Source: Bacillus sp. MUM 116
Lineage (GTDB): Bacteria; Bacillota; Bacilli; Bacillales; Cytobacillaceae
Assembly: GCF_001866655.1 (NCBI RefSeq)
Contig: NZ_MLYR01000086.1
Location: 1-64,000 of the forward strand
Direction: 5' to 3'
DNA: 64,000 bases
Of this stretch, positions 53,323-61,031 are shown in pieces. The position numbers and the translations under genes were made by a program. Under the pieces are notes generated by a model. That model was not told the origin of the DNA and ran no database searches. It was given only the letters and a program-made list of their open reading frames with translations. The first letter of the stretch is position 1, and each line of letters begins with the position of its first letter.

Positions 53323-53507
53323 AATTAAAACGCCCTTTCTAAATATTGTTTGAAAATAAAAAACATCATCGATTGCTTATACAACATCTGTTTATTATTA
53401 TAAAGAGAAACAGCATGCACACAATGGTTAAATAAACGCAATTCGTTGTTTATCCAACAAATTAATTAAAATTGTTGAATATCTTTAAGAAAGTTTGGTG
53501 ACCTACT

Positions 53508-53630
53508 ATGTCCAAAGTAGATGCACATGCATACGTTGGTGTTGTGGAATGGTGGTTAAAGAATGGAATGCCTTATCCATCTCGAGTCATGGCAAAACAA
53601 GTCGGGGATTTGTTAGAGAGGATTGTATAA
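53508..53630 (+). pseudogene. TetR-family regulator, C-terminal fragment
   Basis: 40 codons with ATG but no convincing ribosome site. The peptide HAYVGVVEWWLKNGMPYPSR and MAKQVGDLLERI matches the end of TetR regulators with a type-14-like C-terminal domain. The DNA-binding domain is absent. It is divergent from the SDR gene, which it may once have controlled. Confidence 0.65.
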
Positions 53631-53803
53631 ATCAGTTGAAAGAAATAAGTTAGCGAATGAAGAGTAACATCCTATTTTCCTGAAAAGCCTAACATTTATG
53701 TTCCAAAAATTCAAAAGAAAATGGTTAAACTCTAGGTTAGCCTTTTTTGAGTTCTTTTCTTCTTCGACTACCACTTGAGTTGAACAAGAACTCTCATGAC
53801 TAT

Positions 53804-53818
53804 ATCAATTTTTTTGAT
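53804..53818. promoter_or_regulatory. ArsR-type operator, site 1
   Basis: ATCAATTTTTTTGAT, palindrome ATCAA-N5-TTGAT, typical of ArsR operators, upstream of the -35/-10 region of arsR. Confidence 0.6.
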
Positions 53819-53825
53819 TTAAATA

Positions 53826-53856
53826 TTGCATTGAATATAAAATCAACCATATAATT
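53826..53856 (+). promoter_or_regulatory. Promoter of the ars operon
   Basis: TTGCAT and TATAAT spaced by 18 bases, between the two ArsR-type palindromes. Confidence 0.5.
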
Positions 53857-53861
53857 AAAAC

Positions 53862-53877
53862 ATCAAAAAAAATTGAT
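53862..53877. promoter_or_regulatory. ArsR-type operator, site 2
   Basis: ATCAAAAAAAATTGAT, the same palindrome type, at the expected transcription start. Confidence 0.65.
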
Positions 53878-53899
53878 GAAAGGAAAACAGCTAAACACA

Positions 53900-54205
53900 A
53901 TGACACAACAGTTTCATGAATATGAAAAGAAATTTAAAGCATTAGCTGATCAAAAGCGCCTGGAAATCATGTACGAACTTTGCCAAAGAGGTCAAACATG
54001 TGTATGCGACTTAACGGAGATATTCGAAATGCCACAATCTAAGTTATCCTACCATTTAAAAATTTTGTTGGATGCAGGTCTTATTGTCAAAGAAACAAAG
54101 GGTACATGGAATTATTATGATTTGAATGATGTAACAGTAAACAATTTACTGTCAGAAGAACTATGTTGTATTTTCAGAAAAACCGGTAAGGGAAGTTGTT
54201 GCTAA
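53900..54205 (+). CDS. arsR: ArsR family metalloregulator
   Basis: 101 residues. Winged helix with FKALADQKRLEIMYEL and the metal-site region CVCDLTEIF (Cys-x-Cys in the recognition-helix area), typical of arsenite sensors. The C-terminus ends in more Cys (CCIF...GSCC), which might form a second site. I choose the ATG at 53900; upstream in-frame starts overlap the operator. First gene of the ars operon. Confidence 0.88.
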   Translation: MTQQFHEYEKKFKALADQKRLEIMYELCQRGQTCVCDLTEIFEMPQSKLSYHLKILLDAGLIVKETKGTWNYYDLNDVTVNNLLSEELCCIFRKTGKGSCC

Positions 54206-54221
54206 TTTTTTTGGATTATAC

Positions 54222-54237
54222 ATCAAATTTTTTTGAT
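54222..54237. promoter_or_regulatory. ArsR-type operator, site 3
   Basis: ATCAAATTTTTTTGAT, downstream of arsR and upstream of the arsI remnant, so a second controlled promoter may exist. Confidence 0.6.
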
Positions 54238-54266
54238 TTAATAAATCATTTAAGGAGGGAACGTAT

Positions 54267-54422
54267 ATCCAATACGCTCATGTGGGAATCAATGTAACAA
54301 ATTTAAAGAAATCAATTACCTTTTATGAAAAAGTTTTTGGTGTATCACCAGTAAAAGTAAAAGATGATTATGCTAAATTTTTATTGGAAACCCCTGGGCT
54401 TAACTTCACTAAATGTTGCTAA
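54267..54422 (+). pseudogene. ArsI-like VOC-family C-As lyase, truncated
   Basis: 51 codons code for the first third of an ArsI/CadI-like glyoxalase-fold protein (YAHVGINVTNLKKSITFYEK, then FGVSPVKVKDDYAKF and LLETPGLNFT), with TAAGGAGG upstream. The expected ATG is ATC, and the frame ends at TAA, so the other two thirds are gone. The aquaporin gene follows within 30 bases. Confidence 0.75.
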
Positions 54423-54448
54423 GGTAAAAATCGAATAGGTTGGTACAA

Positions 54449-55090
54449 ATGAAAAAGAAACTAATTGCAGAATTTTTAGGAACATACTTCTTAGTCTTTG
54501 CTGGTACAGGTGCTGTTGTAATTGATAATGTTACAAAAAGTCTGACGCATGTCGGGATTGCCTTAACATTTGGGCTTGTGGTTATGGCTTTAATATACAC
54601 TTTCGGGCATATATCTGGTGCACATTTTAATCCAGCTGTTACCATAGGTTTTTTAATCCATGGGGATATAAGCCAGAGGGAAGCAACAAATTACATTATT
54701 ACACAACTAATTGCAGGAGTTGCTGCCAGTACCACGTTATTATGTTTATTCGATAACGTTGCTTCATTAGGGGCTACCCTACCAAGAGGTTCATGGGGGC
54801 AATCTTTTATTTTGGAGTTTATTCTTACGTTTTTCTTGATGATGGTTATTTTCGGTTCTGCGATACATGGAAAAGCCGTTAAATCCTTTGCAGGAATTGC
54901 AATAGGTGCAACTGTCGGCTTAGAAGCCATGTTTGCAGGTCCAATTTGTGGTGCATCAATGAATCCAGCTAGGTCAATTGGACCGGCAATTGTATCAGGA
55001 ACAACTCAATATTTATGGGTGTACATCCTAGCAACCATATTGGGTGCAAGTTGTGCAGCAATCATTTATAAAATACTACACGAAAAATAA
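54449..55090 (+). CDS. MIP family aquaporin/aquaglyceroporin (AqpS-like)
   Basis: 213 residues with six membrane segments and two NPA boxes (HFNPAVTIG and SMNPARSIG). In some ars operons an aquaporin replaces the arsenite pump and lets arsenite leave after arsenate reduction. It lies between the broken arsI and arsC, and no arsB or acr3 is seen in the window. ATG at 54449 has AGGTTGG upstream. Confidence 0.88.
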   Translation: MKKKLIAEFLGTYFLVFAGTGAVVIDNVTKSLTHVGIALTFGLVVMALIYTFGHISGAHFNPAVTIGFLIHGDISQREATNYIITQLIAGVAASTTLLCLFDNVASLGATLPRGSWGQSFILEFILTFFLMMVIFGSAIHGKAVKSFAGIAIGATVGLEAMFAGPICGASMNPARSIGPAIVSGTTQYLWVYILATILGASCAAIIYKILHEK

Positions 55091-55102
55091 GGAGAAAACA
55101 TC

Positions 55103-55522
55103 ATGGCTAGAAAAACAATCTATTTTTTATGTACGGGTAACTCTTGTCGTAGCCAAATGGCAGAAGGCTGGGCGAAAAAGCATTTAGGTGATGAGTGGGA
55201 AGTAAAAAGTGCTGGGCTTGAAGCTCATGGTTTAAATCCTAATGCTGTAAAAGCAATGAATGAAGTAGGAATCGGTATCTCAAACCAAACATCTGATGTA
55301 ATCGATCCGGAAATCCTTAATAATGCTGATTTAGTTGTTACACTATGCGGACACGCAGCAGAACACTGCCCTGTAACTCCTCCACATGTGAAACGGGTTC
55401 ACTGGGGCTTTGATGACCCGGCAAAAGCAGAAGGAACAGATGAAGAAAAATGGGCATTCTTCCAACGTGTACGGGATGAAATTGGTGAAAGAATTAAGCT
55501 TTTTGGTGAAACTGGAAAATAA
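55103..55522 (+). CDS. arsC: Arsenate reductase, thioredoxin-coupled
   Basis: 139 residues of the low-molecular-weight phosphatase fold. The P-loop is CTGNSCR (Cys10, Arg16), with the resolving Cys82 and Cys89 in TLCGHAAEHCP. It reduces arsenate to arsenite using thioredoxin. 12 bases after the aquaporin gene, GGAG upstream; last gene of the operon. Confidence 0.95.
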   Translation: MARKTIYFLCTGNSCRSQMAEGWAKKHLGDEWEVKSAGLEAHGLNPNAVKAMNEVGIGISNQTSDVIDPEILNNADLVVTLCGHAAEHCPVTPPHVKRVHWGFDDPAKAEGTDEEKWAFFQRVRDEIGERIKLFGETGK

Positions 55523-55606
55523 GGATTCTAAATAAGAAGATTGTGAAAAAATCTACTTACACTACCCGATTCATGGATTGCTAACGGGTGCAAGAGTTTA
55601 AGGTCC

Positions 55607-55632
55607 AGCTGCCATATTGGCAGCTATTTTTT
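55607..55632 (+). terminator. Terminator of the ars operon
   Basis: Stem AGCTGCCA/TGGCAGCT followed by ATTTTTTA, about 85 bases after arsC. Confidence 0.85.
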
Positions 55633-55703
55633 ACTGAACTAAGAAGCAGTATAGTGTAAGCAGGGCTTAATTATTTGAGTATTAAAATTTATCTATACTA
55701 ATT

Positions 55704-56111
55704 TTACGGGTTTGACTGGGTGAATGCTACTGCAGTTCGTTTACGACAATCCGTAAACTCTTCTTCACGCACACAACGAAACGTAACTACTACACTTAAA
55801 ACAAATCGTCCAGATCCAGCCACTTCTACTCTGTCGTTACCTACTTTTGTTCGATCTCCTACAATGCTTGGATTTCCTGAAATCGGAATTAATGACCACT
55901 CATAAATAATTAAAGCATCAATACCATGACACCCACCAGGACCAACACACACGAGATTTACATCAGCAAAATATAACCCATCTCTAATTCTTTTAATGCC
56001 TTCATCTCTAAAACGTGATAGGAAGCACGAACAAGGTGTATTTTCTCCAGGAAAGTCACAGTTACAATTTCCTTGATTATGATTTCTTAATCGATTTTGA
56101 CCATTGCGCAA
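55704..56111 (-). CDS. Cys-rich protein with short LRN leader, paralogue 1
   Basis: 135 residues from a TTG start with GGGAGTG. It begins LRNGQNRLRN (a shortened form of the leader in the two neighbours), then a Cys cluster (CNCDFPGENTPCSC) and a conserved body (GIKRIRDGLYFADVNL; GNPSIVGDRTKVGNDRVEVA; SGRFVLSVVVTFRC). The body is shared with paralogue 2. No signal peptide. A spore-surface role is a guess from composition only. Confidence 0.7.
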   Translation of the reverse strand: MRNGQNRLRNHNQGNCNCDFPGENTPCSCFLSRFRDEGIKRIRDGLYFADVNLVCVGPGGCHGIDALIIYEWSLIPISGNPSIVGDRTKVGNDRVEVAGSGRFVLSVVVTFRCVREEEFTDCRKRTAVAFTQSNP

Positions 56112-56172
56112 ATTATTATTTCACTCCCTTCTATTTTGCTTTTAATAGTGTTATACAGGATAAATAAGATTG

Positions 56173-56192
56173 CTTATACGCTTATCCAATCT
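56173..56192 (-). promoter_or_regulatory. Conserved upstream block, copy 1
   Basis: Minus strand AGATTGGATAAGCGTATAAG. The same block precedes all three leader genes at similar distance, so it is likely their promoter, possibly sporulation-type. Confidence 0.5.
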
Positions 56193-56261
56193 ATTTTTTA
56201 AAACGATTAAATTATCCTTACAATTGCCACTTTTTGAATTCCTTAACTCTATTTACGTGCT

Positions 56262-56675
56262 TTACTGAGTGAATACTTCTCCAGTTTGTCTAAGACAATC
56301 AATAAAACTGTCTCCAGATCTGCAACGAAACGTAACTCTAACACTTAAAAGAAATCGTCCAGATCCAGCCACTTCTACTCTGTCGTTACCTACTCTTCTT
56401 CGATCTCCTGCAATGCTTGGATTTCCTGTAATCGCAATTAAATCCCACTCATAAATAGTGTCAGTGTCAAAACCTCTACAACCACTGCCACACTGGAGAT
56501 TTGCATCAGCATAATAAACTCCATCTCTAATTCTTTTAATGCCTGGATCTCTTAGATCAGACCAATAGCAGCAACCTTCGTTTGGTGGAACGGCGACATT
56601 ACAGGTACAATTCTCTTGGTTGAAGTTTCTTAATCGATTTTCACGATTACGCAAGTATTGTTCGTATGTTCTCAA
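56262..56675 (-). CDS. Cys-rich protein with TYEQYLRN leader, paralogue 2
   Basis: 137 residues. The start is either TTG 56675 or TTG 56684; I choose 56675, with AGGAG 12 bases upstream. The leader TYEQYLRNRENRLRN is followed by QENCTCN, a second Cys group (GCCYWSD) and the same body as paralogue 1 (GIKRIRDGVYYADANLQC; GNPSIAGDRRRVGNDRVEVA; SGRFLLSVRVTFRC). The two bodies are clearly one family. Function unknown. Confidence 0.75.
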   Translation of the reverse strand: MRTYEQYLRNRENRLRNFNQENCTCNVAVPPNEGCCYWSDLRDPGIKRIRDGVYYADANLQCGSGCRGFDTDTIYEWDLIAITGNPSIAGDRRRVGNDRVEVAGSGRFLLSVRVTFRCRSGDSFIDCLRQTGEVFTQ

Positions 56676-56737
56676 ATGAATCAATCACTCCTTTCTATTG
56701 TGCTTGTAATATTGTTATTCAAGAAAAATTAAGATTG

Positions 56738-56757
56738 TTTATACACTTGTCCAATCT
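56738..56757 (-). promoter_or_regulatory. Conserved upstream block, copy 2
   Basis: Minus strand AGATTGGACAAGTGTATAAA, matching copies 1 and 3. Confidence 0.5.
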
Positions 56758-56957
56758 ATTTTTTAAAACTAATAAATTATTCTTTTCATACAAAAAGAGC
56801 GGCTTTTCAGCCACTCTTAATAGGTTCAACATCTGGTTCTATGCTTGCACATATCTTCACTTTCTCCAATTAGTAAACATAAACGCAATAACTAATAAAT
56901 TGAAAGCACACCATATTGGGTGGAAATATTAAGGAGATCGGTGGAATTAATAGTGTA

Positions 56958-57923
56958 TTAGAGGGTTACAATCGCGATACCATAGGGATAACGCCCCACA
57001 GGGATAGTACCGAAAATTGTATTGGATGAAATGTTAATGACGGATACAGTGTGGTCATATGAATTGGCAACATATGCACGAGTTCCACCTGGGGTAATGG
57101 CGATACCTCGAGGAAAATTCCCCACACGGATAGGAGCTCCGATGACTTTATTGGTTGAGGTGTTAATGACGGATACAGTATTGGCTAATGAATTGGTAAC
57201 ATATGCGCGAGTTCCATCTGGTGTAATCGTTATACCAAAAGGGTTGTTTCCCACAGGGATAGGCGCTCCGATGACTTTGTTGGTTATGGTGTTAATCACT
57301 GATACCGTATTGGCAAATGCATTGGTAACATATGCGCGAGTTCCATTTGGTGTAATGGCTATACCTTGAGGACCGTGTCCCACAGGGATAGGTGCTCCGA
57401 TGACTTTGTTGGTTATGGTGTCAATGACTGATAAAGTATCGTCTTCGTTAATCGTAACATAAGCACGAGTTCCATCTGGTGTAATCGCTATACCTCTAGG
57501 AAAGTCTTTCACAGGTATCGTTGTGATGACTTCGTCGGTTGAAGTGTTAATAACCGATACACTAAAGGGAACAAAAGAATTAACAACATAAGCACGAGTT
57601 CTATCTGGTGTAATCGCAATACTAGAAGGTTGGTTTCCCACATGGATTGGCGGTCCGATGACCGTATTGGTTAGGAGGTTAATGGCTGATACAGTATTGC
57701 TACCACTATTGGTTACATAAGCAAGAGATCCACTGGCTATGGCTATACCTTGAGGAGTGTGTCCAACAGGGATATTACTTATGACTCTGAATCTAAAGTT
57801 GTTAATGACGGATACAGTGTCGCTAACGGTATTGGTAACATATACAAAAACAAACGGAGATTCCTCTTGGATATTGTTTCTTAATCGACATTCACGATTT
57901 CGTAAGTATTGTTCGTAGGTCAA
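56958..57923 (-). CDS. YVTN-family seven-bladed beta-propeller with TYEQYLRN leader
   Basis: 321 residues from a TTG start with AAGGAGTG. The first 20 residues are the leader TYEQYLRNRECRLRNN. The rest is seven repeats of about 42 residues, each with YVTN..(S/A)NTVSVIN, then NKVIGAPIPVG, then P.GIAITPDGTRAYV. This is a YncE/YVTN-type beta-propeller. The repeats are also visible in the DNA. No signal peptide precedes the propeller, unlike many family members, so the leader may replace it as a sorting signal. Confidence 0.85.
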   Translation of the reverse strand: MTYEQYLRNRECRLRNNIQEESPFVFVYVTNTVSDTVSVINNFRFRVISNIPVGHTPQGIAIASGSLAYVTNSGSNTVSAINLLTNTVIGPPIHVGNQPSSIAITPDRTRAYVVNSFVPFSVSVINTSTDEVITTIPVKDFPRGIAITPDGTRAYVTINEDDTLSVIDTITNKVIGAPIPVGHGPQGIAITPNGTRAYVTNAFANTVSVINTITNKVIGAPIPVGNNPFGITITPDGTRAYVTNSLANTVSVINTSTNKVIGAPIRVGNFPRGIAITPGGTRAYVANSYDHTVSVINISSNTIFGTIPVGRYPYGIAIVTL

Positions 57924-57979
57924 ATTATCACTCCTTTCTATTCAGCATGTAATATTTTATTACAAGATAAATAAGAGTT

Positions 57980-57999
57980 CTTATACGCTTGTCCAATCT
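57980..57999 (-). promoter_or_regulatory. Conserved upstream block, copy 3
   Basis: Minus strand AGATTGGACAAGCGTATAAG, upstream of the propeller gene. It runs into the TetR fragment. Confidence 0.5.
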
Positions 58000-58064
58000 T
58001 TCAACAGTAATTTTTTTTTGGCAAAATGAATAAGAGCAACTTCTTTAATTTGATTTGAGGTCAT
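57981..58064 (-). pseudogene. TetR-family regulator, N-terminal fragment
   Basis: ATG at 58064 with GGAGGGA upstream. The peptide MTSNQIKEVALIHFAKK is a typical TetR N-terminal helix, but then it leaves the family (KLLLKDWTSV) and stops, where the conserved promoter block begins. It looks cut by the insertion of the propeller gene with its promoter. Confidence 0.6.
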
Positions 58065-58079
58065 ATTATCATCCCTCCG

Positions 58080-58464
58080 GCCGTTCGTCCGTTAATTTAT
58101 CACCTGGTTAATCCTTTACCAACGAAATTTAAACTTTCTACAAAAGCGGTAAAGGGTGTTTGATTTGTAAATCAGTCTTAAGGCTGAGGAAATTTTGCTT
58201 CCTAAGTCGTTTTTTTAGCTGAAAAGGTTGCTGTACAATGTTGATAGCAGTAAAAATCCTTAACAATTTTTCTGTTTATCTCAAAGAATTATAGTGCTTT
58301 TTCTCGTGATATTTAAGCTTGGCAGCTATAATACTGGTATTGTTCACAAGAAGGGTGGGTTCTTTTTTTGTAAGATTTTTTGAATCTTATATAATGTTTA
58401 TCCGTAAATTGAGTATGGATGTATTTATAATCCAATTTCATATTTTATTACAGGAGAATGATAG
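58080..58464. other. Intergenic region
   Basis: About 385 bases of AT-rich DNA with no gene seen. A weak hairpin TAAGATT/AATCTTA lies near 58371-58391. It holds the promoter of the Ser-rich protein gene. Confidence 0.45.
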
Positions 58465-58881
58465 ATGAAAAAATTATTGATTGCTTTTGTGTTACTTTTG
58501 TCCCTTATGGTACCTAGCATGACGGAGGCTAAGATGTTCAGTGGCGGACATAGTACCATTAGCCATAGTTCCTCTTTTAGCAGTCATTCGTCGACTATAA
58601 GATCTGGCAGCACATATCACTCTGGGTATAAATCGCCTTCGAGCAGTGTCTCGAGGTCGAAATCCTATTCTAATACACCAACATCGAAAAGAAGCAGCTT
58701 TTGGAGCCACGCTGCCGCATTTGGAGCAGGAACGTTATTAGGAAGCATGTTTCATCCGTTCGGCTACCATAACTACGGCCAATCCTATGGGTTTTCCTTT
58801 ATTGGATTGCTCGTGGATATTCTGATCATTGCGATTATTATTCGCGTTATTAAAGGTATTTTCTTCAGAAGACGTTATTAG
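58465..58881 (+). CDS. Secreted Ser-rich protein with C-terminal membrane helix
   Basis: 138 residues. A signal peptide (to about residue 22, MTEA-K) is followed by a Ser/His/Tyr-rich, low-complexity region (residues 25-80), then a small Gly/Ala-rich part and a membrane helix (FIGLLVDILIIAIIIRVI) before a basic end (FFRRRY). It is probably anchored in the membrane with the Ser-rich part outside. It is coupled with the DUF2653 gene. Confidence 0.75.
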   Translation: MKKLLIAFVLLLSLMVPSMTEAKMFSGGHSTISHSSSFSSHSSTIRSGSTYHSGYKSPSSSVSRSKSYSNTPTSKRSSFWSHAAAFGAGTLLGSMFHPFGYHNYGQSYGFSFIGLLVDILIIAIIIRVIKGIFFRRRY

Positions 58882-58897
58882 GAAGGATGGAATGATC

Positions 58898-59191
58898 ATG
58901 GAGTTGTTATTTAATGAACAGGATCTTGTTGACAGCGTCTGTGTATTTACTGCAGCAAAGGAGTACACCAATCCAGAAAGTGTTGAAGCCGACGTAATGT
59001 TCAATCCATCATTTGGATTTTCAGCAACAGCCAATGTACGCGGAAGGATTAGAAATCTTAGCGAGCAAGAGTTGATTGATGCGGTTGCGGTATATTTACG
59101 GGATTATCATAACTTCACCCCCGACCGCTTGCTTGTTGATTTGCGTTTTACTGAAAATGAGGGAATTATGGCTTCGATTCAGGTGAGGTAG
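58898..59191 (+). CDS. DUF2653 family protein (YxcD-like)
   Basis: 97 residues, match to DUF2653 (MELLFNEQDLVDSVCVF; VEADVMFNPSFGFSATANV; DAVAVYLRDYHNF). GGAAGG lies upstream; the ATG at 58892 is an alternative start. It is 16 bases after the Ser-rich gene and likely in its operon. Function unknown. Confidence 0.82.
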   Translation: MELLFNEQDLVDSVCVFTAAKEYTNPESVEADVMFNPSFGFSATANVRGRIRNLSEQELIDAVAVYLRDYHNFTPDRLLVDLRFTENEGIMASIQVR

Positions 59192-59260
59192 ATGCCGATT
59201 CCCCCTTACCCGGCTTTACTTAATACATTTATCAATAGCTCCAAATGATATTACACACTG

Positions 59261-59297
59261 AAAAAAGCCTTTGCTTCCAACAAGTAAAGGCTTTTTC
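59261..59297 (+). terminator. Terminator after the DUF2653 gene
   Basis: Stem AAAAAGCCTTT/AAAGGCTTTTT around a loop of ten or so bases. Confidence 0.85.
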
Positions 59298-59428
59298 ACT
59301 TGATAAGAAAAGGCTGCTCTTTTCTTTTTTCAACTAAAGGGTTGGGTGAAGAAGGTAATTATCTTTATTTCTTGAATATCTAATTTAATTGAAAAATTAA
59401 TGTAAATAGAGAAGTGAGGGAGTTTGTT

Positions 59429-59779
59429 ATGATGATAAAAGGGTTCGGGGGAATATTTTGGAGGACTAAAAATCTAGATGCAATAAAAAAATGGTACAGT
59501 GAAGTGTTGAAGATTGAAATAGAAAATTGGAATGGGACTATTATTAAACCCCATTCAGGAAATGAAACTATCTTTTCTTTTTTTACTGAAGATGACAATT
59601 ATTTCCCAACAGAACAACAAGTGATGTTAAATTTCCAAGTTTATAATCTAAACGAGACTATTAAGCATCTTGAACAAATTGGTGTTCCTCTTGTAAAGGA
59701 AAAAGAGATTAGTGAATTTGGTAAGTTTATTTGGATTGAAGATCCTGAAGGTAGATTAGTTGAGCTATGGGAGAAATAA
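59429..59779 (+). CDS. VOC family protein (glyoxalase/bleomycin resistance fold)
   Basis: 116 residues with the two beta-alpha-beta modules (FGGIFWRTKNLDAIKKWYSEVL and VMLNFQVYNLNETIKHLEQIG) and the C-terminal metal Glu in EDPEGRLVELWEK. I start at the ATG at 59429, with GAGGGAG upstream. Single gene. Substrate unknown. Confidence 0.85.
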   Translation: MMIKGFGGIFWRTKNLDAIKKWYSEVLKIEIENWNGTIIKPHSGNETIFSFFTEDDNYFPTEQQVMLNFQVYNLNETIKHLEQIGVPLVKEKEISEFGKFIWIEDPEGRLVELWEK

Positions 59780-59828
59780 GGGGTTGTAATTATTCATATT
59801 TTGGTGGACAAACGGGTGCTTATGTTAA

Positions 59829-59853
59829 ATAAAAAGTCGCAGCGGCGACTTTT
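59829..59853 (+). terminator. Terminator of the VOC gene
   Basis: Stem AAAAGTCGC/GCGACTTTT, then more T. Confidence 0.85.
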
Positions 59854-60071
59854 TTTCTTTCCAAACCTTTGTACAATTTATTTCCTTTAAAAGAAATAGA
59901 TACTGTATCAATTTGTGAAGGTGTCGCATAGCCGTTAATATTGGTCTCGAAATAATTTTTAGAAAAATAGTTGACATCTCTGCTACTCGGTGTTACGATG
60001 TACCTGTAATAAGCAATACTGAATAGCATGATTTCCCAAAAGTTATTCAGTAAAAATTTACCTCAGTACTG

Positions 60072-60107
60072 AGTTATACTGAATATAAGTCAGACAAAAT
60101 AGAGGAG
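60072..60107. promoter_or_regulatory. Operator-like element, copy 1 (padR promoter)
   Basis: AGTTATACT-GAATAT-AAGTCAGAC-AAAATAGA; about 29 of 36 bases match 60946-60981. It lies directly upstream of the PadR gene, as expected for a PadR operator. Confidence 0.6.
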
Positions 60108-60125
60108 GTAAAGGAGACTCTGAAT

Positions 60126-60446
60126 ATGGAAAATTTAACTGAAATGTTGAAGGGTTCGTTGGAAGGCTGCGTGCTGGAAATCATCAGCCGCCATGAAACC
60201 TATGGCTACGAGATTACCCGCCGCCTGAACGAGCTCGGGTTTACCGAAGTCGTGGAAGGAACGGTCTACACCATCCTCGTGCGATTAGAAAAGAAAAAAC
60301 TTGTGAACATAGAAAAAAAACCGTCAGATATGGGGCCGCCCCGCAAGTTTTACTCACTTAATGAGGCTGGCCGCCAGGAACTTGAATTGTTTTGGAAAAA
60401 ATGGGATTTTGTATCATCAAAAATCAATGTCTTAAAGTCAATCTAG
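60126..60446 (+). CDS. PadR family transcriptional regulator
   Basis: 106 residues. The winged helix starts LKGSLEGCVLEIISRHETYGYEITRRL and continues EGTVYTILVRLEKKKLV, a PadR signature. It lies ahead of DUF1048 and an ABC efflux pair, which it probably represses until a drug is present. Codons are GC-richer than in neighbours. Confidence 0.92.
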   Translation: MENLTEMLKGSLEGCVLEIISRHETYGYEITRRLNELGFTEVVEGTVYTILVRLEKKKLVNIEKKPSDMGPPRKFYSLNEAGRQELELFWKKWDFVSSKINVLKSI

Positions 60447-60517
60447 CTTCATAAGATATTCCGTCCGATATTTTTGGAGTGTCTTGTTCAGCTATATAAA
60501 AAAGGAGGAAAAATAAC

Positions 60518-60859
60518 ATGTTGGAAATGTTCAAAAAAATGATTGGTGATAAAAAAGAGTATAAGATGATGATGGCACGGGTTGAAGCCCTGCCAGAGGA
60601 CTACCAGTTTGTATTTAAGAAAATTCAAAACTACATGTGGAATTTCTCAGCGGGCAACGGGATGGATATGCTGCACATGCAGTATGAATTAATCGAGTTG
60701 TTCGAAGCTGGTGCGGCGGAAGGCAGACAAGTGCTGGAAATCACGGGGGACGACGTGGCGTCCTTTGCCGACGAACTAGTGGCAAACGCTAAAACCTATT
60801 TCGCGAAGTATCGTGAAGACTTGAATCAGAGTATCATGAATCGATTGGGAAAAAAATAA
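60518..60859 (+). CDS. DUF1048 family protein
   Basis: 113 residues, helical, match to DUF1048 (YKMMMARVEALPEDYQFVFK; GNGMDMLHMQYELIELFEAG; EITGDDVASFADEL). Commonly beside PadR genes. Function not known. Start with AAGGAGG. Confidence 0.88.
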   Translation: MLEMFKKMIGDKKEYKMMMARVEALPEDYQFVFKKIQNYMWNFSAGNGMDMLHMQYELIELFEAGAAEGRQVLEITGDDVASFADELVANAKTYFAKYREDLNQSIMNRLGKK

Positions 60860-60945
60860 ATTCAGGTAGATCATCCGACTGATTAGCTGGTTACAAATGT
60901 GAATTGCCGCCTTCGCTATTCAGTTATATTTTTAACCTAGTAATA

Positions 60946-60981
60946 AGTAATACTTATTATCAGTCAGACTAAATAGAAGAG
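60946..60981. promoter_or_regulatory. Operator-like element, copy 2 (ABC operon promoter)
   Basis: AGTAATACT-TATTATC-AGTCAGAC-TAAATAGA, matching copy 1 upstream of padR. It suggests that PadR controls both transcripts. Confidence 0.6.
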
Positions 60982-61031
60982 TATAGGCAATCTAGCTCCG
61001 CAAAGACACTTTTTATAAGGAGGAAAAAAGT

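Noticed and set aside
55720..57369. Plus-strand frames opposite the leader genes
   Set aside because: Shadow frames of the repeated minus-strand coding sequence; no start signals.
57000..57560. CRISPR-like repeat array
   Set aside because: The regular repeats are in-frame beta-propeller blades without unique spacers.
59820..60029. 69-codon minus-strand frame between the VOC gene and padR
   Set aside because: No ribosome binding site, and its end is made from the VOC terminator hairpin. It also overlaps the likely padR promoter region.
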